Below are positions 46,831 through 58,114 of a DNA stretch of 64,000 bases, piece by piece. Positions within the stretch are counted from its first letter, which is position 1. Each line of letters starts with the position of its first letter. The translations under genes and the position numbers were made by a program. Source of the DNA: Helicoverpa zea (lineage: Eukaryota; Arthropoda; Insecta; Lepidoptera; Noctuidae); contig NC_061452.1 of assembly GCF_022581195.2 (NCBI RefSeq), positions 8,191,501 through 8,255,500 on the forward strand. The letters run 5' to 3'. Under the pieces are notes generated by a model, which worked only from the letters and a program-made list of their open reading frames with translations, made no database searches and was not told where the DNA came from.

Positions 46831-47743
46831 ATTGATTCCTGATTGAACTCCTGTGTTATACTATCCCATGCTGCTTGTTTCTTGGCGACTGACTTGCCAT
46901 CTGTTATTTAAGATTCCACGATTGGTCTCTTTTTAACTAATTCTGCTAACAAAGCTTTTTCGTCCGCCGTGAAATTAGCCACACGTTTGCGTGGGGCTCT
47001 CGTTCCTGAAGACTCCTAAAATGAAACAAGCACAAGTTAAATTCTTCAAATACATATGTGCAGCTACTAATGTACATAGAAACGAAACTTACCATGATAA
47101 TATGTTAAGATAAAGCTATTTATTTCAGAGCTTATCACACTTTTCCACACACTTTTCTTTCCTGACGGTTAACGGAACAAGAATTTTAAACGTAACCTTG
47201 ACACTGACAGTACAATATTGACAGTGATACCAGAAAAAAGTTTCCATGTACTTTATATCATTTACATGAAAATAGGTGTTTTTACGTAAAAACGATCCCG
47301 AAATTAACAAATTCTTATTTCTATTGTTGATATACAAGGTTTTAATGTATTTAAATAACAGTTTTTGCTACTTAATAATTTCACATTTTAAGGTGCGGCT
47401 ACACCTTTCGTTTATCGATAAGCATTATCAAAGACAATTTGACGATACTCTGCCCTACGGATACTTAAAGCTGTCATTAACTAATGAACCCTTAAATTTC
47501 GTCTCTGGGATGTATCGTTCATTAACAGATTTAATGATAATTAGTTAAGGACTCATTAGGACTAATTTAAGTATCCATTCTGAGTGTGGCAGTCTGAGAG
47601 TGAGCTTTTTTAAATCTATACTAAGGAGCCACTTAAGTAACCATTAACTGACTCTGAGTGTGGCAGTCTGAGAGTGAGCTTTTTTAAATCTATACTAAGG
47701 AGCCACTTAAGTAACCATTAACTGACTCTGAGTGTGGCAGTTA

Positions 47744-49303
47744 GAATTCATGTGTTGAAAGTTAGTACAAATTTTTGACTTCCATGTCGCGATTCAAAAT
47801 ATCCCGCCGAATCAACGGTATAGTCATATGTCAAAATCTTGTCGAGCAGAGGGGTTTGGATTTCCGCAAAGTTACGTAAGGAGGGAATAGCAATTTTCAT
47901 CTTAAGGTCATTATAATAAGTACCTACCTCATTACGTCTCATGGACACCGATAGCAAGTACCTACCTACCTATAAGAACATATTATTATTATTATCCCGA
48001 CTGTTATTATGCCGAGACCCCAGTGTTCATAAAATGACGTGCAAAGGTGATGTAATGTGCAACTTGCAAAATAAACGATTTAATTTCATTTCCCAACCTA
48101 TTTTTTTAAAGGAAATTACTAGCATGATTCTAGCGAGCAATCCCATCATTGATACTATGTATTTATATAGCATATAGCAACACCACGCTGCGGAATAATT
48201 TATATTGATGGGTAACATGGTAACACAGTTCTTTTTGTTAAAATAATATTTATGAAATAATAATAATTTCTGTAAAAGCTCCTAAATTAGGAACAGTTAA
48301 ATAGGTTTATAGCAATCTTTATTTTATTGTTTGAAATTAGTACTTTTATCATCACTTTTAACTACAAAGCGTGACAGGCGTAGGCGTCAGTAGGTATTTA
48401 CCTACGCTGCTGTCTGTGATTCCAATGTTGAGATTTATGCAATTATCAAATTCAAAATGATAATATGTGTATTACTTTCAATCATTATACGAATTAATGC
48501 CATCGAATCATTATTTAGCAGACTATTCGAGTACAATTTCTACTGACTGGCAACACCAAAAATTTTTCAGTACTGGCGATACTTTCCTCATCTTGAGCTC
48601 GTCAGAGGGCGTTTTTGTGCTTCTGTCAATTGATGTTAAAATGGATAAAAGCTGTCGTTTGTGAATAATTTAGAAAAAAACTGAAAATCGAGATTCAAGG
48701 TAAAGGAATATTTTCATGATTTGGGCTTGGTTTTAGCTGTGGCACAAAATGTCGTATACTTAAAAACCTAATAGTCAATAGGTATTGCCATGTTCCATAC
48801 GTAATGGTTGCGTTGTTGTGCGCATGTTGTATATCCTGTCCGGATATGGTAAACGATGTAGTCGATAGATAGCTACTAAGTATCCTCTATAGGTATTGAT
48901 AATAATGATGGATACCTTAATAGCAATGAATTTAATGTCCTTTGATCTTAGTACAGAAAGGACCTCTGCATTCCTTTTAAGAAACATCCTAATCTACTTA
49001 GGTACATATATGATATACCATGTAGGCATCAGTAGTATATTAATTTGGATGATTGACATAACATATATAGAATGCCAAGTCCGGTCCAATTAAGTATTTT
49101 TCTAAGACAGATGTAAGAAAATAAATAACTTTTACTCGCACTACAATTGAAAATAAGTAGGAACCAACTTAATGCACCTCATAATATATTTTATTAACTA
49201 TGATACCTGCATAAAATAGATTCAAGTAAAAATCGTAGAAAAATCATCAAAATATATGTTTAGTATTAATTTTTAAATATTTTTTCAGAAAAAATATATA
49301 AAA
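47744..49303. other. Intergenic, 5' flank of the zinc-finger gene
   Basis: AT-rich with no supported exon. TTTTTCAG at 49281-49288, sixteen bases before the start codon, may be the acceptor of a 5' UTR intron. Confidence 0.4.
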
Positions 49304-52300
49304 ATGGATGTGGCAAATGACAAGCTGAGTATAAAAAATCTCCTGTTCACTAAAGCTATTCCGAACCATGTGATATCAGATCCTGTGGATGGTCATAAAA
49401 TATTTTCATGTACGGACTGTGGTGACAAGTAAGTTTTTTCTCAATAAAAATATATTTAGGTAGGTACATTTGTACACTATAATTCCATAATTTTAAGTTG
49501 AAAGGTCAAAAGGTTGGAATAAAACAGGCAATGTTGGCAAGTCATATAATCTTAAAGAAAAAATTAAAATGTTCTGTAGCTGTGCTCTGTAATAACCACA
49601 AATGCTAGCTTGAATTATTTTTATACTCGACTTGCTGTTTTCCCGCAGTTTCACCCGCGTCCCGTGGGAACTATTGTTCCGGGATAAAATATAGCCTATG
49701 TTACTTGGGAAGAGTAGCTTTTCAAAAGTGAAAGAAATTTTCAAATCAGTTTAGTAGTTTCAGAGCCTTTACAAACTAACTAAATGTTTGTCTTTATTGT
49801 ATTACTATAGAATTATAGATGTAGATAAGAATCAGAAAAGCACATGGTAAGGGATGATTTATATTAGGCCGGGAAGTGGCCGGGGCGTGCCGTGTACGTG
49901 GCTCGAACGGGGCACGGACGTGAAATGTTACATACATTTTGTATGACGAGCGCCGTTTGTGGCCCGGATGGGCCACGTCCGGGCTTTTACTTCATACAAA
50001 ATGTATGTAACGTTTCACGTCCGTGCCCCGTTCGAGCCACGTACACGGCACGCCCCGGCCACGTCCCGGCCTAATATAAATCAACCCTCAACTGGTTGCA
50101 GATAGTCCTAGGTAAAGCTTAAAGAACCTCTACTAGATGATGTGCATGTTTTTAAGTAGTTTAATCAAACTAATAGTCACAGAACACCTGACATTTTGAG
50201 TTTTCATTATAAGAACTGTAATTTTAAGCAAGACGCATACAAAAGTTTAATAAAGTTAATACATAGTAAAATAGCTAAAGTTTTTGTGTGTGTATTTACT
50301 ACTACTTTTCTCGAAAATGGCTGACTGGTTTTTTGATGCAACTTGTTGACAGTAAAATAGCTCATGCCTATATCAAAATATCATTTTTTATTATTGGCTA
50401 CTTTTTATCTGGGTTTCCTCGAAACACTTAAAAAAACTTAAAGTAATAAAGATTGCGCTTGTATGTATAAAAATAACGCCATTTTTTTCTTGGTGTGTGA
50501 ATACCTACTGCCGCCCGGGACGGGGGTATATGTAGAGTTATTTATGTAGGTACCAACAACAGAAGATCAACCTACCTCAATCTGACAAATGTCTTCACTA
50601 GACTTTCAACTTTATCACAATGGTCTACTGTCGTGATAAAGTTTAAGTTCGATTGGTAAAATTTTACAAATTCGGGACGTTGACCTGCTGGCGTCTGTAC
50701 TTACACTGATTTCATACAATTCTCGTTGGTCAAGCTGCCGCAAGCGCGGCTGCTGTGCTCGAGGTCACGGGTTCGATTCCTGGGTTGGGCAAAAATCGCG
50801 GGTTTTAGAAATCCTGCACCTGATCTCTCTCCGTTCGTGTCGAATTACCGTCCCCGGTCCCGCCGCGCCGGGTCATAAGGGTGAAGGAATGGTGATCACC
50901 TGTATCTGCGCAAATGCTAGTGCACAATAATATGTCCATTATCCAGTACAGCTGGCTGATCTCATTATACGAGAACAGCTGACGAGGCCGATAGTCGGCT
51001 AGGAGGACATCAGTAGTTCGCACGTACCTAATATGTAGTTGTAATCCCCCCTCTTAACATAACACGTAGGTACATACAAAATATTAAAAATCCCGGAAAG
51101 ATCGATGCAAGTAAATATCGGGTGTGTCGTACCTTATCACATTAAATTAAATACGTTAATATACTGGTTAAAATATGTCGATTAGCACAAAGAAAAAAAT
51201 TAAATACGTAAAAATAAAAAAAAATAATTTTGCAAACAAAGTAAATAGAATAAAAATGTACGAGAATTAGAACATCATATTATAAGAGTCATTCACAAAC
51301 AACTGAAATTCTCCCTTGAAAACTGACAGCTGTAAACTGGTCAAAACATCCAATACTCCTAACTTTATCTCTGCTTTACACATTATGATGTTATAAATGA
51401 TGAAAACGATAGATGACGAAAAGTATTTTTTTTTTACAATTCGTCATAGAATATCATAAAGTAGATGTGATAGGATTTAAGGTGATTAGGAACGACACAC
51501 CCGATATATTTATTTACCTACTAGCTTCCGCCAGCGGCTTCGCCCGCGTGGTGTGTTGATAAAAGCCTATGTGTTAATCCAGCGTATCACCTATCTACAT
51601 ACCAAATTTCAATCAAATCGGTCCAGCCGTTTTTGCGTGATTGAATAACAAACATACATCCATACATTCTCACAAACTTTCACATTTATAATATAAGTAG
51701 GAAGTAGGATATAAGTAGGATATTCCGGCCTATGTTTAATGCCTTATACCTACCTATACCGTGCAAAACCGGAACGGGTCGTTGGTTTTAATATAGGTAC
51801 CTTAAGTATACATTTTTCTCTGTAAGGGTGGGTTCACACAGAAAGTCAATATTTACAGGATCGTTTATATTTATATGGTTCATTATGGATGTAATATTAC
51901 CGCGTTCCTTATACTTATTATTATTGTGTGAACGCTCACTTAGGATCTGTGATTTTTTATGAGTCAATTATAAAATCTAGGACAAATCAATTAACATGTT
52001 TATTTCTATCTTTTACAGGTTCATCTTTGAATCCAGTTTTCATGATCACGTCAATCGCCAATCTATGAAGATTACTTACATGTGCCGGCACTGTAATCAA
52101 ACGAGAACGTTTCTCAATAGATGTAATTTACTGTTTCATATAAGATCTCACGTTTTCAAAACTGCGACAATCAATGTTACTGACTTAAAAATAGAGCCCT
52201 TACCATTGAGTAATTTCAAGATTCTTCCTACGCCACCCCGAACCACTCCGACCAAGATTGTAGACGTTACAACGCCTCAGGGAAACTCGTCACAAAATGC

Positions 52301-53849
52301 CACAGTTTGCTTGGAGTGCAAAGTAGTTTTAGATAACACAGGAATCGCGTATAAAGATCGAGCTGATCATTACATGCAATATTCAAACGAAGTCTATTCA
52401 TGTCCTATTTGCTTATTTGCACTGCCAACTACATGCGCAGTGAGAACACATTTGCGTTTGCACTTAAAATGCCCTCCATATTACTGTCCAGAGTGCGGTT
52501 CTCATTTGCTGGCTCACAAACATATACATTATCCGTATAACCATGATTGTGAAGGTTTTAAGATGATGCGGGCAACAGCCAGATTAGCTTGTTCCATTCG
52601 TGAATGCCGTGTTTTCCATCCTAATGATTACAAATCGCACGTGAAAGAGTATCACATGAAGAAAGTTTACAAATGTCCGTACTGCGTTGTGGCTTGTTTC
52701 AATGAAGGCAGTATGCAAAGCCATTTAAAAACCCACCAAACAGACACAAAAGCACTCGTCTTTTACAAATGCGAAATGTGTCCAGGAAAATTTGTGTTGC
52801 AAAGTCGCATGGAGAGCCACTTGAAAAGTCACAAGCTCACTTGCGTTTACCCGTGTTGGCCTTGCGGCGTCGTTTTTAAAGATTTATCTATTTTACTTAA
52901 ACACTTCATGGAAAATCACAATAAAAATGAAACCATGGCAAATATCTTAAACAGTATTTTGAATGAAAATGATCTGTCTGAAAAGAATTCAAAGAAGTTG
53001 AAAAGAATATATAGAGTTGTTAAAAGATGTGACCAGTGTCGGAGAAGTTTCACCTACCGTTGTCAATATGATGAAATACACAATCTACCTAACGAATGTC
53101 CATACAAATGTTCTTCCACATTTGAGTGTTCCGGGGAATTTGATGTTATGAATGAAAAAAACAATACATGCATCACGTGCTGGATTTGTAAAGCAACCGT
53201 ATCTCAAGACTGGAATGCAATCAAAAAACATTACGCTTCTCTTCATAAATCGCATAAGTGCCTGGATGCTAAAATAGTCCTCAAGAGACTTGATGTTTCA
53301 AAATACATATCTCAACAGAACATTTTAGGCACTAAAAATGATAGCATAAAAACTACTGATAGGAAAATATCCAGAAGAATCCAGAAGCGTCGATATAATA
53401 GAAACTCGGCGGCCGATCATGTCCCGCTCGACACACAAACAAGTGAGTGTCAAGCTTCTGGCAATCAATACGTTTGTAACATATGCGGAGACAGTTTTAA
53501 ACAAAAGCCATTATTAGAAAAACATATGGTATCTCATCGGGATCCGTGCATGGCTTATCAGTGCATGGAATGTGGGCAAAGTTTTGTTGTTAAACCCACT
53601 TTTTCGAAACACATGTTGTTAGAGCATGATATATCAGATGTAGAAAAGTATATTAAAGAAAAAAATTGTTACAATGTCAATGCTCTCATAAAGTACCAAA
53701 GCAGCGAAGTTATTTCCAATGAGCCACTTCGTGAAAATCAGTGCACAATTTGTCGAGAAGACTTCGAAGGTCCAGAAGAATTAGCGAAACATTTCAGAGT
53801 TCACGGTATGGCGTTCTTAATGAAAAACAATTCGAATAAGAGTGAATGA
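49304..53849 (+). CDS. Multi-C2H2 zinc-finger protein, two exons
   Basis: Exon 1 (49304-49428, MDVANDKLSIKNLLF) and exon 2 (52019-53849) join in frame to 651 aa. The splice falls inside a finger (FSCTDCGD|KFIFESSF), which supports the model. About ten to twelve C2H2 or near-C2H2 units follow: clear ones are YSCPICLFALP..HLRLH, YKCPYCVVACF..HLKTH, YKCEMCPGKFV..HLKSH, YVCNICGDSFK..HMVSH, YQCMECGQSF..H and NQCTICREDF..HFRVH. Several others are irregular, for example TCWICKATV..HYASLH. Linkers are not the TGEKP type, so it may bind DNA with few fingers or bind protein. Nuclear regulator is inferred. No KRAB, ZAD or BTB domain is seen. The 2.6 kb intron is full of repeats, and a SINE starts eight bases after the stop. 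Confidence 0.85.
49636..49810. mobile_element. Short repeat with Helitron/LINE-tail-like sequence
   Basis: Contains TTCACCCGCGTCCCGTGGGA and CCGGGATAAAATATAGCCTA, then AAATCAGTTTAGTAGTTTCA. Related copies are near 5140-5340, 51521-51722 and 56212-56355. This is a very frequent lepidopteran repeat; its class is not decided from these fragments. Confidence 0.55.
49856..50082. mobile_element. GC-rich fold-back MITE in the zinc-finger intron
   Basis: Arms of about 95 bases start GATTTATATTAGGCCGGGA and end with the inverse. They pair through GCCGTGTACGTGGCTCGAAC and TACATACATTTTGTATGA. The loop is near 49955-49985. Confidence 0.88.
50721..51015 (+). mobile_element. tRNA-derived SINE, near full length
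   Basis: The head has CGCAAGCGCGGCTGCTGTGC and CACGGGTTCGATTCCTGG, matching the SINE head inside the Harbinger copies. The body continues with CACCTGATCTCTCTCCGTTC, the GC-rich GGTCCCGCCGCGCCGGGTC and GATAGTCGGCTAGGAGGACA. Target duplication not resolved. Confidence 0.75.
51119..51503. mobile_element. Small TIR MITE
   Basis: Ends CGGGTGTGTCGTACCTTATC and a closely matching inverse, flanked on both sides by ATAT. A T-rich centre and no ORF. A TA-type target duplication is possible. Confidence 0.7.
51521..51722. mobile_element. Lepidopteran repeat with CTAGC start
   Basis: Starts CTAGCTTCCGCCAGCGGCTT and passes AATTTCAATCAAATCGGTCC and AACAAACATACATCCATACA to TATAATATAAGTAGGA. It is the same broad family as 49636 and 56212. 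The CTAG end suggests a Helitron terminus in reverse orientation, but other classes cannot be excluded. Confidence 0.55.
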
Positions 53850-53857
53850 AAAGCAGC

Positions 53858-54110
53858 ATCATCATCCTCCGAGCCTTTTTCCCAACTATGTTGGGGTCGG
53901 ATTCCAGTCTAACCGGATGTAGCTGAGTACCAGTGCACTACAAGGAGCGACTGCCCTATTTGACCTCCCCAACCCAGTTACCCGGGCAACCCAATACCCC
54001 TTGGTTACACTCACTGGTGTCAGACTTACTGGCTTCTGACTACCCGTAACGACTGCCAAGGATGTTCAATGACAGCCGGGACCTACACCTAAACGTTAAA
54101 CTACGTTTTG
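53858..54110 (-). mobile_element. 5'-truncated SINE forming the start of the zinc-finger 3' UTR
   Basis: Reverse-oriented copy of the SINE family at 7186-8681, sharing CCGAGCCTTTTTCCCAACTA and ACTACCCGTAACGACTGCCA in this orientation. A 12-base target duplication ATGAAAAGCAGC sits at 53846-53857 and 54111-54122. The first copy overlaps the stop codon (TGA at 53847-53849), so the insertion is only eight bases after the coding sequence and leaves it intact. The tRNA head is missing. Confidence 0.88.
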
Positions 54111-54137
54111 ATGAAAAGCAGCCTACAATGTGTATAT

Positions 54138-54652
54138 ATGTTACCGGAAAATAACAAGATCCGTAAGTTTATCAATTTACTACGAAGTTTATAAACTTTC
54201 GTAAGATTCTAAACGGGAGATAAATTGTAATATTTTACGTCCACATTTTCGTAAATATATCAATTTCCGACGTCTTACGGTAAATTTATAACTAACGAAT
54301 ATATCTAATCTATTCGTAAGATTTTATATGGTTCGACCAATCACAGAAACTCTTAAATATATGATCTTTGAAATACGTAAAATAACACACTGCTCTCTGA
54401 TTGGTCAATGTTCATAGTGGCAATGCTTAGGAAGGAGAAGTGACACGTGACAGCCAACCAATCAGATCGCGCGTAGCGTTTGGTTACTGCTTACTTATTA
54501 TTTTACGAGTGAGTTCAGTAAAATTATCAATTTACGAAAATGTGGACGTAAAAATTACAATTTATCTCCCGTTTAGAATCTTACGGAAGTTTATAAACTT
54601 CCTAGTAAATTGATAAACTTACGGATCTTGTTATTTTCCGGTGACATATACA
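54138..54652. mobile_element. Fold-back MITE
   Basis: It starts ACCGGAAAATAACAAGATCC and ends with the inverse. Arms pair through AAGTTTATCAATTTACTA, CTAAACGGGAGATAAATTGT and GTCCACATTTTCGTAAAT. The centre (54300-54490) is unpaired and includes an AT-rich stretch. No ORF. Confidence 0.85.
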
Positions 54653-54659
54653 ACTATGT

Positions 54660-55640
54660 TTTTCTCCTATAAATATGTCTGTTGTGCGAGAGGTATTTTT
54701 GTTACGAAATTTTCAAATGTACCAGGCGTTTAAGAGTCGTGGGAGTGTTAGTTTCTTACTGACTAAAACCACCACCACACGGAAGGACGGTGAGCCACCT
54801 AGAACTTGCCGACTGCAGATCCGCGCATAACATGGCCCGGAGTCGTCTCGCGACACCCGGTGCCCATGATGACCCACTTTTACAGCGGCGGCTGGGATGA
54901 GAGGTGCGATCTCTCAATTGAGACGACGGCATCCCTCTCGCTCCAACAGTCCAACCATAGCTTGAACAGAAGATAAGGCGGTGGTCCTCCCAGGCAGGTC
55001 AATTTTAGTTAAGAAACTTTCACAAAGCTGCCTTTCATGGAGCAAGCTGGGTTGATCTTACTTTTAAATCCAGAGATGTTGGCATTTTTTCTTTCTTTCG
55101 GTTGATATTAAGATATCAATGTAATTATAATAACAAAGACAGGCGATAAGCAGAAATATATTTAGGTATGTAATTATTATCTTTACGACTGAGTAGTAAC
55201 AATTGTTTATTTTAATAATTAATGTGTAATTGAAAAAATAAAAATTACTATTAATGATATCAGTCTTTATTTCAACACCCTACAAACTTTTTAAACAAGA
55301 AAGTAAAAGACGAATTTTATTCTGTTCCAATTCCAATTCAAAGCCAGAATATAAAACTCAGTAATTCTTAAAAGTAGCCTACACAATCAAATAAGCGGCT
55401 CAGTTTTGTACAATCCATATAACAATAAACATGAAAGTCAGGGCTTAAATTATAAAAACTACTATGAATTTTCGCAATCGCTTTTAAAGGTAAACAGCTT
55501 TTTAAGAGAAATAGATGTATATTGTATGTGATGATGTGTAGGGAAAATGGACCTCAATCATCTAGATTTCATAAAAACCTAAGTTTGTCCATTAATCAAC
55601 ATTTTCAATGAACAAAAATAGGTACTTTTTACAATGATTT
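54660..55640. other. Intergenic with unidentified GC-richer fragment
   Basis: From about 54730 to 55040 the base composition rises and words such as CGGAAGGACGGTGAGCCACC and ATCCCTCTCGCTCCAAC suggest a retrotransposon fragment, without an ORF. The rest is AT-rich. AATAAA near 55236 could serve as a distal polyadenylation signal for the zinc-finger gene, but this is a guess. Confidence 0.35.
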
Positions 55641-56364
55641 TGACAATATGGGGCCCGGATCAATATGTAAATACATATTTTTAATTTACGCGATTTTCGG
55701 TCTTGAATGTGTTTTCTACATGTTATCATATTTAGACTGTGAAAAACCAAGTTTTATTTTCCATATTTCCCATTTTTCAAGGTTAAGTCCACATTTTGCA
55801 AGAAAACGTCACAATCCATATATTCACAAAAATATATAGATTTATGGTCCAGCCATCACACGGCTGTGCGTATTTCGTTACTCTCGTAATTTTTTAATTG
55901 CATTCTTTGATACCTTAAAAAATATCTAAATTCTGTGCAGAAGTTTTTAGGGCAATGTAGGTAGACTGACTTACTCAATTACCGAATTATGCATGTTTAT
56001 ATATGCAGATGAGATCATTCAGAAAATATAAGACTATATTCAGACCAAATCGTCAGTAGTTTTGATAATTTAAAGAAGTAGGTATGTCGTTATGTATTGC
56101 AACCAATTTCACGGGACTAATGTAATTGAATAAAACTATTCATAGTAATTATTTTTCACAATATTACCTATATATTTTAATTATGAAAGGTATTGTTATT
56201 TTATACTTCATACTAGCATCCGCCCGCGTCGCGTTCAGTTATATCGCATTTCCAAGAGAACTCTTCAAAAGTCCGGGATAAAAACTATCCTATGTTCTTT
56301 CTAATTTTATTAAAATAAATTCAGTGGTTTAGACGTGAAAGCGTAATATACAGACGCATTTATA

Positions 56365-57671
56365 CTTAGTCTGGCCATAAATACTGTTACACTTAATTAT
56401 AAAAAAATATTACATTTGAATTTCGAATCTGTCATTTTTATATGATTGTTCATTGTGTTTTCTCATTTTGGCGCCAATACATTGTAAAATATTTTGCGAT
56501 ATTAAAATGGTGTGGGGTGATAAAGAGAACCGAATCGCTGTGATAGCATTACACAAAGTAGGTATGGAGCCAAATGCAATTTTTAAAACTCTCCATACAC
56601 TTGGTATTAGTAAAATGTTTGTGTACCGGGCTATTAATAGGTACAATGAGACCTCCTCTGTTTGTGACAGAAAAAGATCTGGCCGTCCACGTAGTGTTCG
56701 TACGAAAAAGGTGGTCAAAGCAGTAAGGGAAAGAATTCGAAGAAATCCTGTCCGAAAGCAAAAGATTTTATCTCGGGAAATGAAGATAGCACCTAGAACC
56801 ATGTCGCGTATTTTAAAAGATGACTTAGGACTTGCAGCCTATAAGAGACGCACTGGCCATTTCTTAACTGATAATTTAAAGAAGAATAGGGTGGTAAAAT
56901 CGAAACAACTACTGAAGCGGTACGCAAAGGGAGGTCACAGAAAAATTTTGTTTACGGATGAGAAAATTTTTACAATTGAGCAACATTTTAACAAACAAAA
57001 TGACCGTATTTATGCTCAAAGCTCTAAGGAAGCTTCCCAATTAGTCGACAGAGTGCAACGTGGACATTATCCGACTTCAGTGATGGTTTGGTGGGGTGTT
57101 AGCTATGAAGGAGTGACTGAGCCATATTTTTGTGAAAAAGGTATCAAAACATCGGCACAAGTGTATCAAGATACCATTCTTGAGAAGGTAGTTAAGCCCC
57201 TTAACATCACCATGTTCAATAACCAAGTATGGTCCTTCCAGCAAGACTCGGCGCCGGGTCATAAAGCTCGGTCCACGCAGTCTTGGTTGGAATCGAACGT
57301 TTCGGACTTCATCAGAGCTGAAGACTGGCCGTCGTCTAGTCCCGATCTTAATCCGCTGGATTATGATTTGTGGTCAGTTTTAGAGAGTACAGCTTGCTCT
57401 AAACGCCATGATAATTTGGAGTCCCTAAAACAATCTATACGATTGGCAGTGAAGAATTTTCCCATGGAAAGAGTGCGTGCTTCTATTGATAACTGGCCTC
57501 ATCGTTTAAAGGACTGTATTGCAGCCAATGGAGACCACTTCGAATAAGCTTTTTATATTTTTAATTGTTTTATATTTATGTATTAAACTGACACACTGTA
57601 AAAGTAATAAATGTTATTTGCAGTTAACAATTTTCTTTTTTCTTTATTACAATATTTATGGCAAGACTAGG
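56365..57671 (+). mobile_element. mariner of the maT (DD37D) type, complete
   Basis: Inverted ends CTTAGTCTGGCCATAAATAC (left) and the matching inverse of CCTAGTCTTGCCATAAATAT (right) are flanked by TA at 56363-56364 and 57672-57673. Size 1307 bases, normal for the family, with a single intact transposase gene. Confidence 0.92.
56507..57547 (+). CDS. maT-type mariner transposase, intact
   Basis: 346 aa from MVWGDKENRIAVIALHKVG; the longer frame from 56453 adds 18 residues unlikely to be translated. Residues 1-120 hold two helix-turn-helix regions linked by an AT-hook-like GRPRS. The catalytic triad is D151 in LFTDEKIF, D247 in QQDSAPGH and D285 in SPDLNPLDYDLW. The 37 residues between the last two define DD37D. 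No stop or frameshift is seen, so this copy may encode active enzyme for cut-and-paste movement into TA sites. Confidence 0.93.
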   Translation: MVWGDKENRIAVIALHKVGMEPNAIFKTLHTLGISKMFVYRAINRYNETSSVCDRKRSGRPRSVRTKKVVKAVRERIRRNPVRKQKILSREMKIAPRTMSRILKDDLGLAAYKRRTGHFLTDNLKKNRVVKSKQLLKRYAKGGHRKILFTDEKIFTIEQHFNKQNDRIYAQSSKEASQLVDRVQRGHYPTSVMVWWGVSYEGVTEPYFCEKGIKTSAQVYQDTILEKVVKPLNITMFNNQVWSFQQDSAPGHKARSTQSWLESNVSDFIRAEDWPSSSPDLNPLDYDLWSVLESTACSKRHDNLESLKQSIRLAVKNFPMERVRASIDNWPHRLKDCIAANGDHFE

Positions 57672-57705
57672 TAATATTAGTAGGGATTTTCGTCCATATT
57701 TTATG

Positions 57706-57844
57706 TATAGTTATCGGCACGGATATTGAGCTCTCGGCGGAACAGTGGGGATCGCTTTGCGCACTGTACACATAAGGCAATAAACCAATAAATCGCTTCT
57801 GCGCAGGTGAAGGTCAGGGCTCAATATCCGTGCTGATAACTATA
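57706..57844. mobile_element. Short MITE
   Basis: Ends TATAGTTATCGGCACGGATA and inverse TATCCGTGCTGATAACTATA, about 139 bases in all, with TA at both outer edges. It lies 35 bases beyond the mariner. Confidence 0.78.
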
Positions 57845-58114
57845 CTATTTTAGATTTTTTAATATATATTTATCCGGGCCCCAATTATGACAATAGAACA
57901 TTACAAATCATCTAAAATTAAATTTGTGTGATGAATGATACAATTGATACATAAAACTAAATTGTGCATTTTGTAGGCAAGTAAAGAAAGGGGAAACTCT
58001 TAAATGGTACTGATACACAATTGGAAAGGCCATGACAGTCCTAGCAGAAAGTAACTAGTATAGCATTTAACCATAATAATAAGCCATGGAATTAGCTAGT
58101 CAGTTACTAAGTGT

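Larger units (their letters stand above)
42126..47740. mobile_element. Composite PIF/Harbinger block: three copies, one TTA duplication
   Basis: The whole 5.6 kb block starts CTGCCACACTCAGA and ends with its inverse, bordered by TTA at 42123-42125 and 47741-47743, the TWA-type target duplication of Harbinger. Inside, copy 1 (42126-43942) and copy 2 (43943-45709) are head-to-tail. Copy 3 (45710-47592) is inverted, and two extra 74-base terminal units follow (47593-47666 and 47667-47740). Every copy carries a Myb-like first gene, a piece of SINE and a frameshifted transposase, so all descend from one SINE-bearing non-autonomous ancestor. Confidence 0.85.
55651..57883. mobile_element. Outer element with GGGGCCCGGAT ends holding later insertions
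   Basis: GGGGCCCGGATCAATA at 55651 and its near inverse ending GGGCCCC near 57883 form short terminal repeats. Inside are a lepidopteran repeat fragment (56212-56355), the mariner (56365-57671) and a MITE (57706-57844). No outer target duplication was resolved, so the pairing of these ends is moderately supported. Confidence 0.5.

Noticed and set aside
50735..50795. Possible tRNA gene
   Set aside because: Same head as the SINE in the Harbinger copies and followed by a SINE body; a degenerate acceptor stem.
51996..52018. Upstream methionine of the long zinc-finger ORF as the real start
   Set aside because: It lies in the intron just before a good TTTTACAG acceptor; joining to the exon at 49304-49428 completes the cysteine pair of the first finger.
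56453..56506. Longer N-terminus for the mariner transposase
   Set aside because: The extra 18 residues come from the element's 5' UTR; the methionine at 56507 begins the conserved family start and gives the usual length.
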